A stretch of 6,103 nucleotides of DNA from assembly GCA_934613185.1 (NCBI GenBank), contig CAKTSO010000115.1:1-6103 (forward strand), read 5' to 3'. The stretch is from an uncultured Clostridia bacterium (GTDB lineage Bacteria > Bacillota > Clostridia > Christensenellales > Maliibacteriaceae). Below, one piece after another: positions 1 through 5,644 of the stretch (its first letter is position 1; every line of letters begins with the position of its first letter). The position numbers were made by a program, and so were the translations under genes. Under the pieces are notes generated by a model that was not told the DNA's origin, made no database searches, and saw only the letters and a program-made list of their open reading frames with translations.

Positions 1-2060
1 GCCTTAACATACACGCCGTAGGTATAGGTCTTACCGCTTTCGAAGGCCGTGATGTGCTTCTCGTAATTCTGATCCCAGAACCAATGGGAGTTCACGCCGG
101 AGCCGTCGCTGCCTTCCCAGAACTCGCACTGGCGAAGGACATTGGGGCTGCTTTCGGGAACCGTGCCGGTAAAGACGGGCGCATCACCGGCCTTGAAATT
201 GATGGTAGCACCCTCAATCTCCACCAGATCGATCTTCTGCCACGGGGCTTCCGGGGTCATGGAGAAAACATCCGTGAAGCGAATGGTCATGCCATCGGCA
301 GATACCTGCACCTGCTCGGGCTTCAGGGTGACCTCTTTCTCGTGGAGATATAGTTTTGTGTTCTCGTCGAAGCGGTAGCCCTGCTCCAGCCCCAGATCGG
401 CGATATTAAAGGCCACGCCGTAGGTATAGGTCTTGCCGTACTCGTAGCTTGTGATAAGCTGACGATACCCGCCGTTCAGGCTTGTATCGGAGTTGATGCC
501 GACGCTGCGATCGTCCTTATCCTCCCACATCTCATACGCCACATCGGAGAATGCGCTGCCGGAATACCCGTTAAATCTCGGCTTGTCGCCGTCTACATAG
601 AATTCTGTAGAGACACCGTTCAGCGTGACCGACGCCAGCGGGCGAACGGTGCGCAGGGTCATGCCGTAAATCACGATGCAGCTTTTGCCCTCATCCAGAA
701 CGATGACGTAGGAGCCCTCGGGCAGGCTCTTGCCGTTGAGGGTGATGTCATCGGCGGAAATGCTGTCGCTGAAGGTATAGCCGTCCCGGGCCTTCAGGCG
801 CACGGAATACTGATACTGCCCATCTTTATCAAAAGCGGTAAAACGCGCCTCTCCTTCCTGATACCAGCTTTCGTCGGAATACCAGTAGGCCACGGTTTCG
901 GTGGTGAACTCATCGGTCTTTTCCCGCTTTTCCCAGGATTCATAGAGAATGTCAAATTTATCCATGTTGACGCCTGCCCGTCCGGCCGACGACTGCGGGG
1001 CATCGCCGTGCTTATAATCGAGTTTCACATTCTCCACGGCGGCGGAGGTAATGGCGATTGGCTGACTTGTGTTCGGAAGGTCAAATGTGTAAATCCTGTT
1101 AATGTGCAGTTCTTTGCCCGATTCCTTTATTTCAAGCTTTTTGTGGCTTCCCGGCGTGCCCCATTCGTCTTCTCCGACGGAAACAACAGTCTCGTCATTG
1201 CTGAAAGAATAACCGCTGCCGGCGGCAAGGACAACATGATATTGATAGCTGCAGCCTGCCTCAAAGTTGGTAATACGCGCATCAGCCGGAAGAGATGCCA
1301 TCTTGTCCGAGTCGGAGTACCAGCGGCGTCCCGTTTCATACCATTGGCCGCCGCCTTCCGGCCGGCGAATCTCCGTCCAATACTCATAGGCAACGGTACA
1401 ATTGCCCCCTGATACGGATGCCGCTGCGCGAGGAGTGTCGCCTGCTTTGTAGCTGATATTCTCATAGTCCAGCTTTACGTTCTCCACAGCGGCGGGGGTA
1501 GTGCCGCTCTCCTGCACGATCAGATCATAAGTTATCTGATGCACCTGATATTCGTGAACATGATTGATCGTGTTGAATGTACCGACTGCGTCCGGATGCT
1601 CGGCGAAATACTGTTCTATCGCCTCTGTGTCCGTTCCGAAATCAACCGTATCGCCGGAGGCGGGAACAAAGCTGTAAAGGTTGCTGCCGTCAAAATGGTC
1701 AAACTTAAGCGATGTAGTACGATTTTCAACTGCAAGCGTTCCTCTTGAAGAATACTGAGCGTTAATTTCGGCATCAAATCCTTGAATTTCTGCCTGAACC
1801 GCCGGATCGCTCACGTTGCCTTCAACGAAATCTCCGGATTTGTTCACTTGCGCGGTTTCAATAACACGGCCGCCCGCATCTTTGACGGAAACATTTGCAG
1901 TTATCTCGACTTTTGTGTGGTAGGTATGATTGTATAAGTATTCTCGGCTTACCCCGGCCGGAAGCTCGATCGTAGTGGCAAACGCCGTCATCGGGATCAG
2001 CGACAACGCCATGCACAGGGCGAACAGCAAGGTCAACAGAGCTTTCGATTTTGCTTTCAT
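1..2060 (-). CDS. Secreted tandem-repeat surface protein, 3' end outside window (partial)
   Basis: The frame opens with ATG at 2060 and stays open for 686 codons to the left edge, so the C-terminus and any wall anchor are not seen. Residues 1-28 form a signal peptide. Residues 29 to about 189 are a unique, probably beta-rich region with no motif I recognise. From about residue 190 the chain consists of tandem divergent domains (three complete, a fourth cut by the edge). They share V-x-[LI] strands, a GDxP turn, a Y/F-E-x-W motif and a G-x-x-Y-x-Y-x-V strand. This design resembles repeat-built exported proteins of gut Clostridia, so a cell-surface or secreted role is likely; the ligand or activity is unknown. 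An in-frame TAA at 2064-2066 rules out an earlier start. No strong Shine-Dalgarno precedes the ATG. GC is lower than in the genes to the right, above all in the first 190 codons. That it is an exported protein is well supported; its function is not assigned. Confidence 0.88.
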   Translation of the reverse strand, partial: MKAKSKALLTLLFALCMALSLIPMTAFATTIELPAGVSREYLYNHTYHTKVEITANVSVKDAGGRVIETAQVNKSGDFVEGNVSDPAVQAEIQGFDAEINAQYSSRGTLAVENRTTSLKFDHFDGSNLYSFVPASGDTVDFGTDTEAIEQYFAEHPDAVGTFNTINHVHEYQVHQITYDLIVQESGTTPAAVENVKLDYENISYKAGDTPRAAASVSGGNCTVAYEYWTEIRRPEGGGQWYETGRRWYSDSDKMASLPADARITNFEAGCSYQYHVVLAAGSGYSFSNDETVVSVGEDEWGTPGSHKKLEIKESGKELHINRIYTFDLPNTSQPIAITSAAVENVKLDYKHGDAPQSSAGRAGVNMDKFDILYESWEKREKTDEFTTETVAYWYSDESWYQEGEARFTAFDKDGQYQYSVRLKARDGYTFSDSISADDITLNGKSLPEGSYVIVLDEGKSCIVIYGMTLRTVRPLASVTLNGVSTEFYVDGDKPRFNGYSGSAFSDVAYEMWEDKDDRSVGINSDTSLNGGYRQLITSYEYGKTYTYGVAFNIADLGLEQGYRFDENTKLYLHEKEVTLKPEQVQVSADGMTIRFTDVFSMTPEAPWQKIDLVEIEGATINFKAGDAPVFTGTVPESSPNVLRQCEFWEGSDGSGVNSHWFWDQNYEKHITAFESGKTYTYGVYVK
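12..32 (-). repeat. Exact 21-base repeat, copy in unit 4 (encodes KTYTYGV)
   Basis: This codes residues 677-683 and is identical base for base to 414-434. The two copies are 402 bases (134 codons) apart, in register with the domain period. Perfect DNA identity inside otherwise diverged units points to recent duplication or gene conversion between units 3 and 4. Confidence 0.85.
414..434 (-). repeat. Exact 21-base repeat, copy in unit 3 (encodes KTYTYGV)
   Basis: This codes residues 543-549 and is the partner of the copy at 12-32. It is the core Y-x-Y-x-V strand of the repeat domain. Confidence 0.85.
1977..2060 (-). other. Sec signal peptide of the repeat protein
   Basis: Residues 1-28 show a basic start (K2, K4, K6), a hydrophobic core from A7 to L21, and the end IPMTAFA with small residues at -3 and -1 (A26, A28). 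Cleavage is expected between A28 and T29. The SLIPMTAFA ending is common in exported proteins of Clostridia. C16 lies inside the core with L15 before it, so this is not a lipobox and signal peptidase I is the likely processing enzyme. Confidence 0.85.
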
Positions 2061-2081
2061 GATTTATCATTTGCTCATTTC

Positions 2082-2097
2082 TGCGGCTGCCGCCGCA
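2082..2097 (-). promoter_or_regulatory. GC-rich hairpin in the exoprotein leader
   Basis: TGCGGC and GCCGCA form a 6-bp stem with a 4-base loop that ends 21 bases before the ATG at 2060. No T-run follows on the minus strand, so it is not a terminator. It could stabilise the mRNA or affect initiation at a start codon that lacks a strong Shine-Dalgarno. Confidence 0.35.
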
Positions 2098-2159
2098 TAA
2101 GATGGCTGTGATTCTCTTTTGTCTTTTGATACAGCCGTCGATGTGTCTCAATTCGGATG

Positions 2160-2191
2160 GTGACATCACGAATTCCGATCGTGAATCGATC
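2160..2191. promoter_or_regulatory. Cluster of overlapping dyads upstream of the exoprotein gene
   Basis: TCACGA (2166-2171) and TCGTGA (2179-2184) form a perfect 6-bp dyad with a 7-base centre. GATCG/CGATC (2177-2181, 2187-2191) overlaps it, and GTGA/TCAC (2160-2163, 2166-2169) abuts it. The cluster lies just downstream of the candidate promoter at 2207-2236, where a repressor operator could sit. The regulator is unknown and no regulator gene is in view. Confidence 0.3.
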
Positions 2192-2206
2192 AAATTTTAC
2201 ATTTTC

Positions 2207-2236
2207 ATTTTATCATAAAGCTAAGTGCGGTTTCAG
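2207..2236 (-). promoter_or_regulatory. Candidate promoter for the exoprotein gene
   Basis: Read on the minus strand, CTGAAA (2236-2231, 4 of 6 to the -35 consensus) and TAAAAT (2212-2207, 5 of 6 to the -10 consensus) are 18 bases apart. This would give a leader of about 140 bases before the ATG at 2060. The -35 is weak. A second minus-strand option is an extended -10, TG-n-TATTAT at 2323-2315, without a good -35. Confidence 0.35.
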
Positions 2237-2243
2237 TGCGTGG

Positions 2244-2271
2244 TCCCGAAGTGGCAATTGACTCTTCGGGA
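2244..2271. repeat. 8-bp inverted repeat (hairpin 1)
   Basis: TCCCGAAG (2244-2251) and CTTCGGGA (2264-2271) pair perfectly around a 12-base loop. On the plus strand a short ATTTT follows. The role is unclear: a weak rightward terminator, a leader hairpin for leftward transcripts, or a protein-binding site. Confidence 0.5.
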
Positions 2272-2279
2272 ATTTTGCC

Positions 2280-2302
2280 GAGGAAGCAGCTTCCTCTTTA
2301 TT
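2280..2302 (+). terminator. Terminator-like hairpin 2
   Basis: GAGGAAG (2280-2286) and CTTCCTC (2290-2296) form a 7-bp stem with the tight loop CAG, followed on the plus strand by TTTATT. This is the shape of a weak intrinsic terminator for rightward transcription, yet no gene lies to its left on that strand. It may end a short unannotated RNA or act in a leader of the leftward gene. Confidence 0.35.
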
Positions 2303-2313
2303 GGATAATTCGC

Positions 2314-2319
2314 TATAAT
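2314..2319 (+). promoter_or_regulatory. Consensus -10 box, possible rightward promoter
   Basis: TATAAT is a perfect -10 sequence and lies just after hairpin 2. No good -35 is found 16-18 bases upstream and there is no TG extension. If used, the FAD gene would have a leader of about 340 bases. No better rightward candidate was found closer to the gene. Confidence 0.25.
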
Positions 2320-2572
2320 AACAGTATGAATCGTTGCGGAGCGGTATCGACAGGCCTTGCGCACAAGCCGACATGCAAAGGGAGCCGGAATTCTGTGCCC
2401 TGCGGTGCTTTTCAAGCATTGTCAATGCCGCATCCCCGCAGCGTATGCAACACCCATTCTTTTTATTGCGGGCGCACCTGTTCATCGTGCAATCCTCCGA
2501 CAGGGTTTTTGCCTGTGGTTCAAACAAAACCGAAAGGGAAGGGTTTTCTTGCGGAACAGGCTTGTTACCTGC

Positions 2573-2632
2573 GCCTTTTTGATTGGCATTGCGCGCAAGC
2601 GATGCTTGTATGACCCTTTGCGTCAAAAAGGC
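2573..2632 (+). promoter_or_regulatory. Structured leader element before the FAD gene
   Basis: GCCTTTTTGA (2573-2582) and TCAAAAAGGC (2623-2632) are perfect 10-base complements enclosing 40 bases. Inside, GCATTGC (2586-2592) and GCGATGC (2599-2605) pair, with one G-U, around a 6-base loop. A competing stem CAAGC/GCTTG (2596-2600, 2604-2608) is possible. The 3' arm ends 32 bases before the ATG. Bases 2631-2635 (GCTCC) could instead pair with GGAGC (2648-2652) over the ribosome site. It may be a regulatory RNA; I do not recognise a known riboswitch class. Confidence 0.4.
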
Positions 2633-2645
2633 TCCGAATCCAAAC

Positions 2646-2651
2646 GGGGAG
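2646..2651 (+). promoter_or_regulatory. Ribosome binding site of the FAD gene
   Basis: GGGGAG lies 13 bases before the ATG at 2665, a rather long spacing. It supports this start, and it overlaps a possible sequestering helix formed with 2631-2635. Confidence 0.5.
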
Positions 2652-2664
2652 CGGATCGATTTTT

Positions 2665-4053
2665 ATGAACACCGATATCCTGATCGTCGGCGCGGGTCCC
2701 GCCGGCATTTTTACGGCGCTGGAGATGCTGCGCCGCGGCACGAACAAAAAGATCGTCATCGTCGAAAAAGGCTGCGCCATTGAAAAGCGCCATTGCCCCA
2801 AGCAGAAGACGCGCATGTGCATGAACTGCAAGCCCAACTGCCACATCACCACGGGCTTCTCCGGCGCGGGCGCGTTTTCCGACGGCAAGCTGTCGTTGAG
2901 TTGCGAGGTCGGCGGCGACCTGCCGGAATTGATCGGCGCGGAACTCGTGCAGGAGACGATCGGCTACACCGATCAGATCTATCTGGAATTCGGCGCGGAC
3001 AGCCATATCGAGGGCGTCGGCAACGAAAAAGAGGTGCGCGACATCCGAAAGCGCGCCATCGCCGCGGGGCTGAAGCTCGTCGACTGCCCGATTCGCCATC
3101 TGGGGACGGAAAAGGCGCAGGAGATTTATTACGCCATCGAACAGTATCTGATCGAGCACGGCGTCGAGCTGTACTTCGGCTGCAACTGCGAGAATATTAT
3201 TTTAGACGGCGACCGCTGCCTCGGGATCGTCGCCGAAATGGACGGCAAGTCCGTCGAGATCCGCGCGGCGCAGACGGTCGTCGCGGCGGGGCGTCGCGGC
3301 GCGGACTGGCTGGAGTCCATCTGCGCGCAGCACAACATCGCCCACCAGCCCGGCACGGTCGACATCGGCGTGCGCGTCGAGGTGCGAAGCGAGGTCATGG
3401 AGCAGGTCAACCGCGTGCTCTACGAATCCAAGCTCATTGGCTATCCGCGTCCGTTCAAGAACAAGGTTCGCACGTTCTGCCAGAACCCCGGCGGCTTTGT
3501 CAGCCAGGAAAACTACGACGGCGGTCTCGCCGTGGTCAACGGGCACTCCTACAAAGAGAAAAAGAGCGACAACACGAACCTCGCGATCTTGTGCTCGCAC
3601 AATTTCAGCGAGCCGTTCAACCGGCCCATCGCCTATGCGCAGCATGTCGGTGAGCTGACGAACATGCTCGGCGCGGGACATATCCTCGTCCAGCGCTTCG
3701 GCGACATTCTGGACGGCAAGCGCACCTGGCAGAAGGAGCTTTCCCGCTCCAACGTCCGCCCGACGCTGCCCGACGCCGTCGCGGGCGACATCACCGCCGC
3801 CATGTCGTACCGCGCGATGATCAACATCATCAACTTTATTCAGGCCGTCGATCAGGTCGTCCCCGGCTTCGCCGCCGCGGAGACGCTTCTGTATTCGCCG
3901 GAGCTGAAGTTCTACAGCAACCGCGTGCGCATGGACAAACAGTTCAATACGAACGTCGCGGGTCTTCACTGCCTGGGCGACTCCAGCGGCTGGACGCGCG
4001 GCCTCATGATGGCGTCCGTCATGGGCGTTCTGATGGGGCGCGAACTGGCGTAA
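2665..4053 (+). CDS. FAD-dependent oxidoreductase, COG2509-like, with Cys cluster
   Basis: A complete 462-residue cytosolic flavoprotein. The N-terminus has the Rossmann dinucleotide motif GAGPAG (9-14) and the acidic residue E34 expected to hold the FAD ribose. Next come four cysteines, C44, C52, C55 and C59, and then the family hallmark GAGAFSDGKL (67-76). Further motifs are VVAAGRRGADW (205-215), GVRVEV (235-240), GGFV (276-279) with VVNGHS (290-295), and the C-terminal FAD-closing segment GDSSGWTRGL (438-447). This order fits the uncharacterised FAD-dependent dehydrogenases of COG2509; the substrate is not known for the family. The cysteines suggest a metal or Fe-S site, or redox thiols. 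There is no signal peptide or membrane segment. The start is set by the Rossmann fold beginning at residue 4 and by the upstream GGGGAG. It is a single-gene unit ending at a shared terminator. Confidence 0.92.
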   Translation: MNTDILIVGAGPAGIFTALEMLRRGTNKKIVIVEKGCAIEKRHCPKQKTRMCMNCKPNCHITTGFSGAGAFSDGKLSLSCEVGGDLPELIGAELVQETIGYTDQIYLEFGADSHIEGVGNEKEVRDIRKRAIAAGLKLVDCPIRHLGTEKAQEIYYAIEQYLIEHGVELYFGCNCENIILDGDRCLGIVAEMDGKSVEIRAAQTVVAAGRRGADWLESICAQHNIAHQPGTVDIGVRVEVRSEVMEQVNRVLYESKLIGYPRPFKNKVRTFCQNPGGFVSQENYDGGLAVVNGHSYKEKKSDNTNLAILCSHNFSEPFNRPIAYAQHVGELTNMLGAGHILVQRFGDILDGKRTWQKELSRSNVRPTLPDAVAGDITAAMSYRAMINIINFIQAVDQVVPGFAAAETLLYSPELKFYSNRVRMDKQFNTNVAGLHCLGDSSGWTRGLMMASVMGVLMGRELA

Positions 4054-4061
4054 CGCATAAT

Positions 4062-4097
4062 AAAAACACCGATGAAATTCGTTTCATCGGTGTTTTT
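4062..4097. terminator. Bidirectional intrinsic terminator with TTCG loop
   Basis: The arms 4062-4077 (AAAAACACCGATGAAA) and 4082-4097 are perfect 16-base complements around the tetraloop TTCG. The outer A and T runs give a U-tract in both directions: TTTTTGTT follows rightward, and TTTTTATTATG follows leftward. It lies 8 bases after the FAD stop codon and 11 bases past the nnr stop, so it ends both convergent units. Confidence 0.95.
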
Positions 4098-4108
4098 GTT
4101 ATTTGATT

Positions 4109-5644
4109 TTACCTTCCGAGCTCCAGCCAGACTTCGGGGAGGAACTCGACAAGGTCGCCCGCAATCAGGCCCATGCGGCCGCGTTTTTGTGCGGCGAGGT
4201 CGCCCGCGCGGCCGTGAACGAACGCGCCGACGCGCGCCGCGTCGTAGCCGGAAAGCCCCTGCGCCAAAAGCGCGCCGATGATGCCGGTCAGAACGTCGCC
4301 GCTGCCGGCCGTGGCCATGCCGCTGTTGCCGGTGGCGTTGAGGGTCGTGCGCCCGTCGGGCGCGGCGACAACAGTGCAGCCGCCCTTCAAAAGCACGACG
4401 CTGCCCGTGCGGCGGGCAAGGTCGCGGCAGTGCTTGATCGGATTGCGGATGATCTCGGCAAGGTCGATGGAGGTAAGTCTTGCCATTTCGCCCGGATGCG
4501 GCGTGAGGATCGTCCCCGCGGGGAGCTTTCTGCGATAATCGGGCAGTTTGGAAAGCGCGATGATGCCGTCCGCGTCGATGACGGCGGGGGCGTGCGTCTG
4601 CGCCAGGATCGCCTGAATGACGGCGGAAAGATCCATTCCGCGGCCCCAGCCCGGGCCGATGGCGACGGCGTCCTTGTCGGACAGGAGCGTCGAGAGCATC
4701 GAGACGGCGGCGCGGCCGAGCATTCCCTGCCCGTCGTCGGGCAGCGGCTGCACCATGACCTCCGTTAGTTTCGTCATATAAACGTTGACAAGACCCTGCG
4801 CGCACGCGATCGTCGTCTTGCCCGCGCCCGCACGCATGCACGCCCGCGCCGCAAGCTCGCCCGCGCCGGCCATGCCGCGCGAACCGCCGAAGATGACGCA
4901 GTGGCCGAAGTCGCCCTTGTGCGCGTTTTCATTGCGGACGGGAAGCAGCGCCTGCACGTCCGAATGCCAGAGCATTTCGGGCGCGTCCTCGGGCGTCAGT
5001 TCCGCGTCGATGCCGATGTCCGCGACCTGGATCGTCCCGCAGTAGGAACGCCCGGGATACAGAAGCTGCCCGACCTTGGGAAGATGCAGGCACAGCGTCA
5101 TGTCGCCGCGCACGGCCGCGCCGGGGACTTCGCCCGTCTCGGAATTGATCCCGGAGGGGACGTCCACGCAAAGCTTCGGCGCGTGATGCGCGTTGATGTA
5201 GTTGATCGCGCTGTAGAAAAAGCCCTCGGGCGCGCGGGAAAGCCCCGTGCCGAAGAGCGCGTCGACGATGAGCGATGCGTCGCGGCAGAGGATCTCGGCC
5301 TGCTCGAGCGTCTCGTCGCTGTCGATAAAGTGCATGTCCACATGCATTTCCATCAAACGGCGCGCGTTCTGTTTGGCCGCGTCGGACAGGACGCTGTCCC
5401 CCGGCGCAAGAACGACCACGCGCACGCTGCGCCCCGCCTCGTGCAGAAGACGCGCGGCGGCAAGTGCGTCGCCGCCGTTGTTGCCGCGCCCGCAGAACAG
5501 AGCGATCTCGCCCTCCGGCGCGGCGTCCGTCACGACGCGCGCAATCTGGATGGCGGAGTTTTCCATTAACTGAAGAACCGACGCGCCCAGCTCGACGGAT
5601 TTTTCGTCGATGGCGCGCATTTGTTCGGGATAAAGAATTTTCAT
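4109..5644 (-). CDS. nnr: Bifunctional NAD(P)H-hydrate epimerase / NAD(P)H-hydrate dehydratase
   Basis: A complete 511-residue cytosolic repair enzyme. It epimerises the R and S forms of damaged NAD(P)HX and dehydrates the S form back to NAD(P)H, usually at the cost of ADP in bacteria. The N-terminal YjeF epimerase domain (1 to about 213) shows LMENSA (26-31), CGRGNNGGDA (51-60), VDALFGTGL (127-135) with likely catalytic D128, and VDVPSGINSETG (160-171). The C-terminal ribokinase-like dehydratase domain (about 225-511) shows HKGDFGH (242-248), FGGSRGMAGA (252-261), IGPGWGR (329-335), TPHPGE (380-385), LKGG (418-421) and the catalytic stretch NSGMATAGSGDVLTG (439-453) with D449. Length matches the fused family. 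A strong GGGAGGT lies 8 bases before the ATG, which overlaps the birA stop, so the two genes are co-transcribed and probably coupled. The epimerase loop ends in A60 where Gly is usual; both active sites otherwise look intact. Confidence 0.96.
   Translation of the reverse strand: MKILYPEQMRAIDEKSVELGASVLQLMENSAIQIARVVTDAAPEGEIALFCGRGNNGGDALAAARLLHEAGRSVRVVVLAPGDSVLSDAAKQNARRLMEMHVDMHFIDSDETLEQAEILCRDASLIVDALFGTGLSRAPEGFFYSAINYINAHHAPKLCVDVPSGINSETGEVPGAAVRGDMTLCLHLPKVGQLLYPGRSYCGTIQVADIGIDAELTPEDAPEMLWHSDVQALLPVRNENAHKGDFGHCVIFGGSRGMAGAGELAARACMRAGAGKTTIACAQGLVNVYMTKLTEVMVQPLPDDGQGMLGRAAVSMLSTLLSDKDAVAIGPGWGRGMDLSAVIQAILAQTHAPAVIDADGIIALSKLPDYRRKLPAGTILTPHPGEMARLTSIDLAEIIRNPIKHCRDLARRTGSVVLLKGGCTVVAAPDGRTTLNATGNSGMATAGSGDVLTGIIGALLAQGLSGYDAARVGAFVHGRAGDLAAQKRGRMGLIAGDLVEFLPEVWLELGR
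5641..5644 (-). other. ATGA stop/start overlap of birA and nnr
   Basis: The minus-strand bases ATGA contain the nnr start (5644-5642) and the birA stop TGA (5643-5641). This is typical of translational coupling in an operon. Confidence 0.93.

Larger units (their letters stand above)
1..1493 (-). repeat. Tandem array of four divergent ~135-150-residue domains
   Basis: Approximate units are residues 190-339 (1493-1044), 340-473 (1043-642), 474-610 (641-231) and 611-686 (230-1, cut by the window edge). Equivalent strand residues V195, V345, V478 and I615 are 150, 133 and 137 residues apart. GDxP lies at 207-210, 352-355, 491-494 and 625-628. The following aromatic-E-x-W motif has its Trp at 228, 376, 512 and 648. 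Each unit then has a G-x-x-Y-x-Y-x-V strand. Where complete, this is followed by G-Y-x-F and a less conserved linker strand. Units 1 and 2 both open with AAVENVKLDY. The units look like independently folding beta-sandwich modules that arose by internal duplication, but the fold is inference. Confidence 0.82.
2061..2664. other. 604-base divergent intergenic region, no credible gene
   Basis: The gap separates the leftward exoprotein gene from the rightward FAD gene. Short open frames exist on both strands, but none has a recognisable product or a ribosome site, and several overlap each other, so I read it as non-coding. It holds several inverted repeats: 2082-2097, 2166-2184, 2244-2271, 2280-2296 and 2573-2632. 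It also holds weak promoter candidates. Its base composition is more AT-rich than the housekeeping genes to the right. It may be a regulatory region with long leaders, or may include decayed sequence. I see no tRNA, CRISPR array or transposon end in it. Confidence 0.6.

Noticed and set aside
1008..1412. 134-codon plus-strand frame inside the exoprotein gene
   Set aside because: It is antisense to a continuous 686-codon frame with clear repeats and a signal peptide.
2013..2015. Cys16 of the exoprotein as a lipoprotein cysteine
   Set aside because: The preceding residues F-A-L do not fit a lipobox (Leu directly before the Cys), and a better signal peptidase I site follows at A28.
2236..2613. 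125-codon plus-strand frame upstream of the FAD gene
   Set aside because: Same reasons; it overlaps two other plus-strand frames and has no domain features.
2213..2626. 137-codon minus-strand frame in the intergenic region, Cys-rich
   Set aside because: There is no recognisable motif, no ribosome site and random-looking composition, and it overlaps hairpins and equally long frames on the other strand.
2573..2632. Intrinsic terminator before the FAD gene
   Set aside because: The stem is long-range (40-base interior) and no T-run follows the 3' arm on either strand.
3202..3969. 255-codon minus-strand frame antisense to the FAD gene
   Set aside because: It is a GC-rich shadow of a confidently identified gene, with His/Val/Asp/Arg-rich composition typical of antisense frames.
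3966..4841. 291-codon minus-strand frame covering the end of nnr and the terminator
   Set aside because: An out-of-frame Arg-rich shadow of nnr. It runs through the bidirectional terminator and into the opposite gene.
5465..5467. Loss of epimerase activity in Nnr because of A60 after GNNGGD
   Set aside because: Only one glycine is replaced by alanine. The catalytic D128 and the other epimerase motifs are intact, so there is no good ground to call the domain inactive.
4901..5569. 222-codon plus-strand frame antisense to nnr
   Set aside because: Antisense shadow of a GC-rich gene with no motif and no ribosome site.
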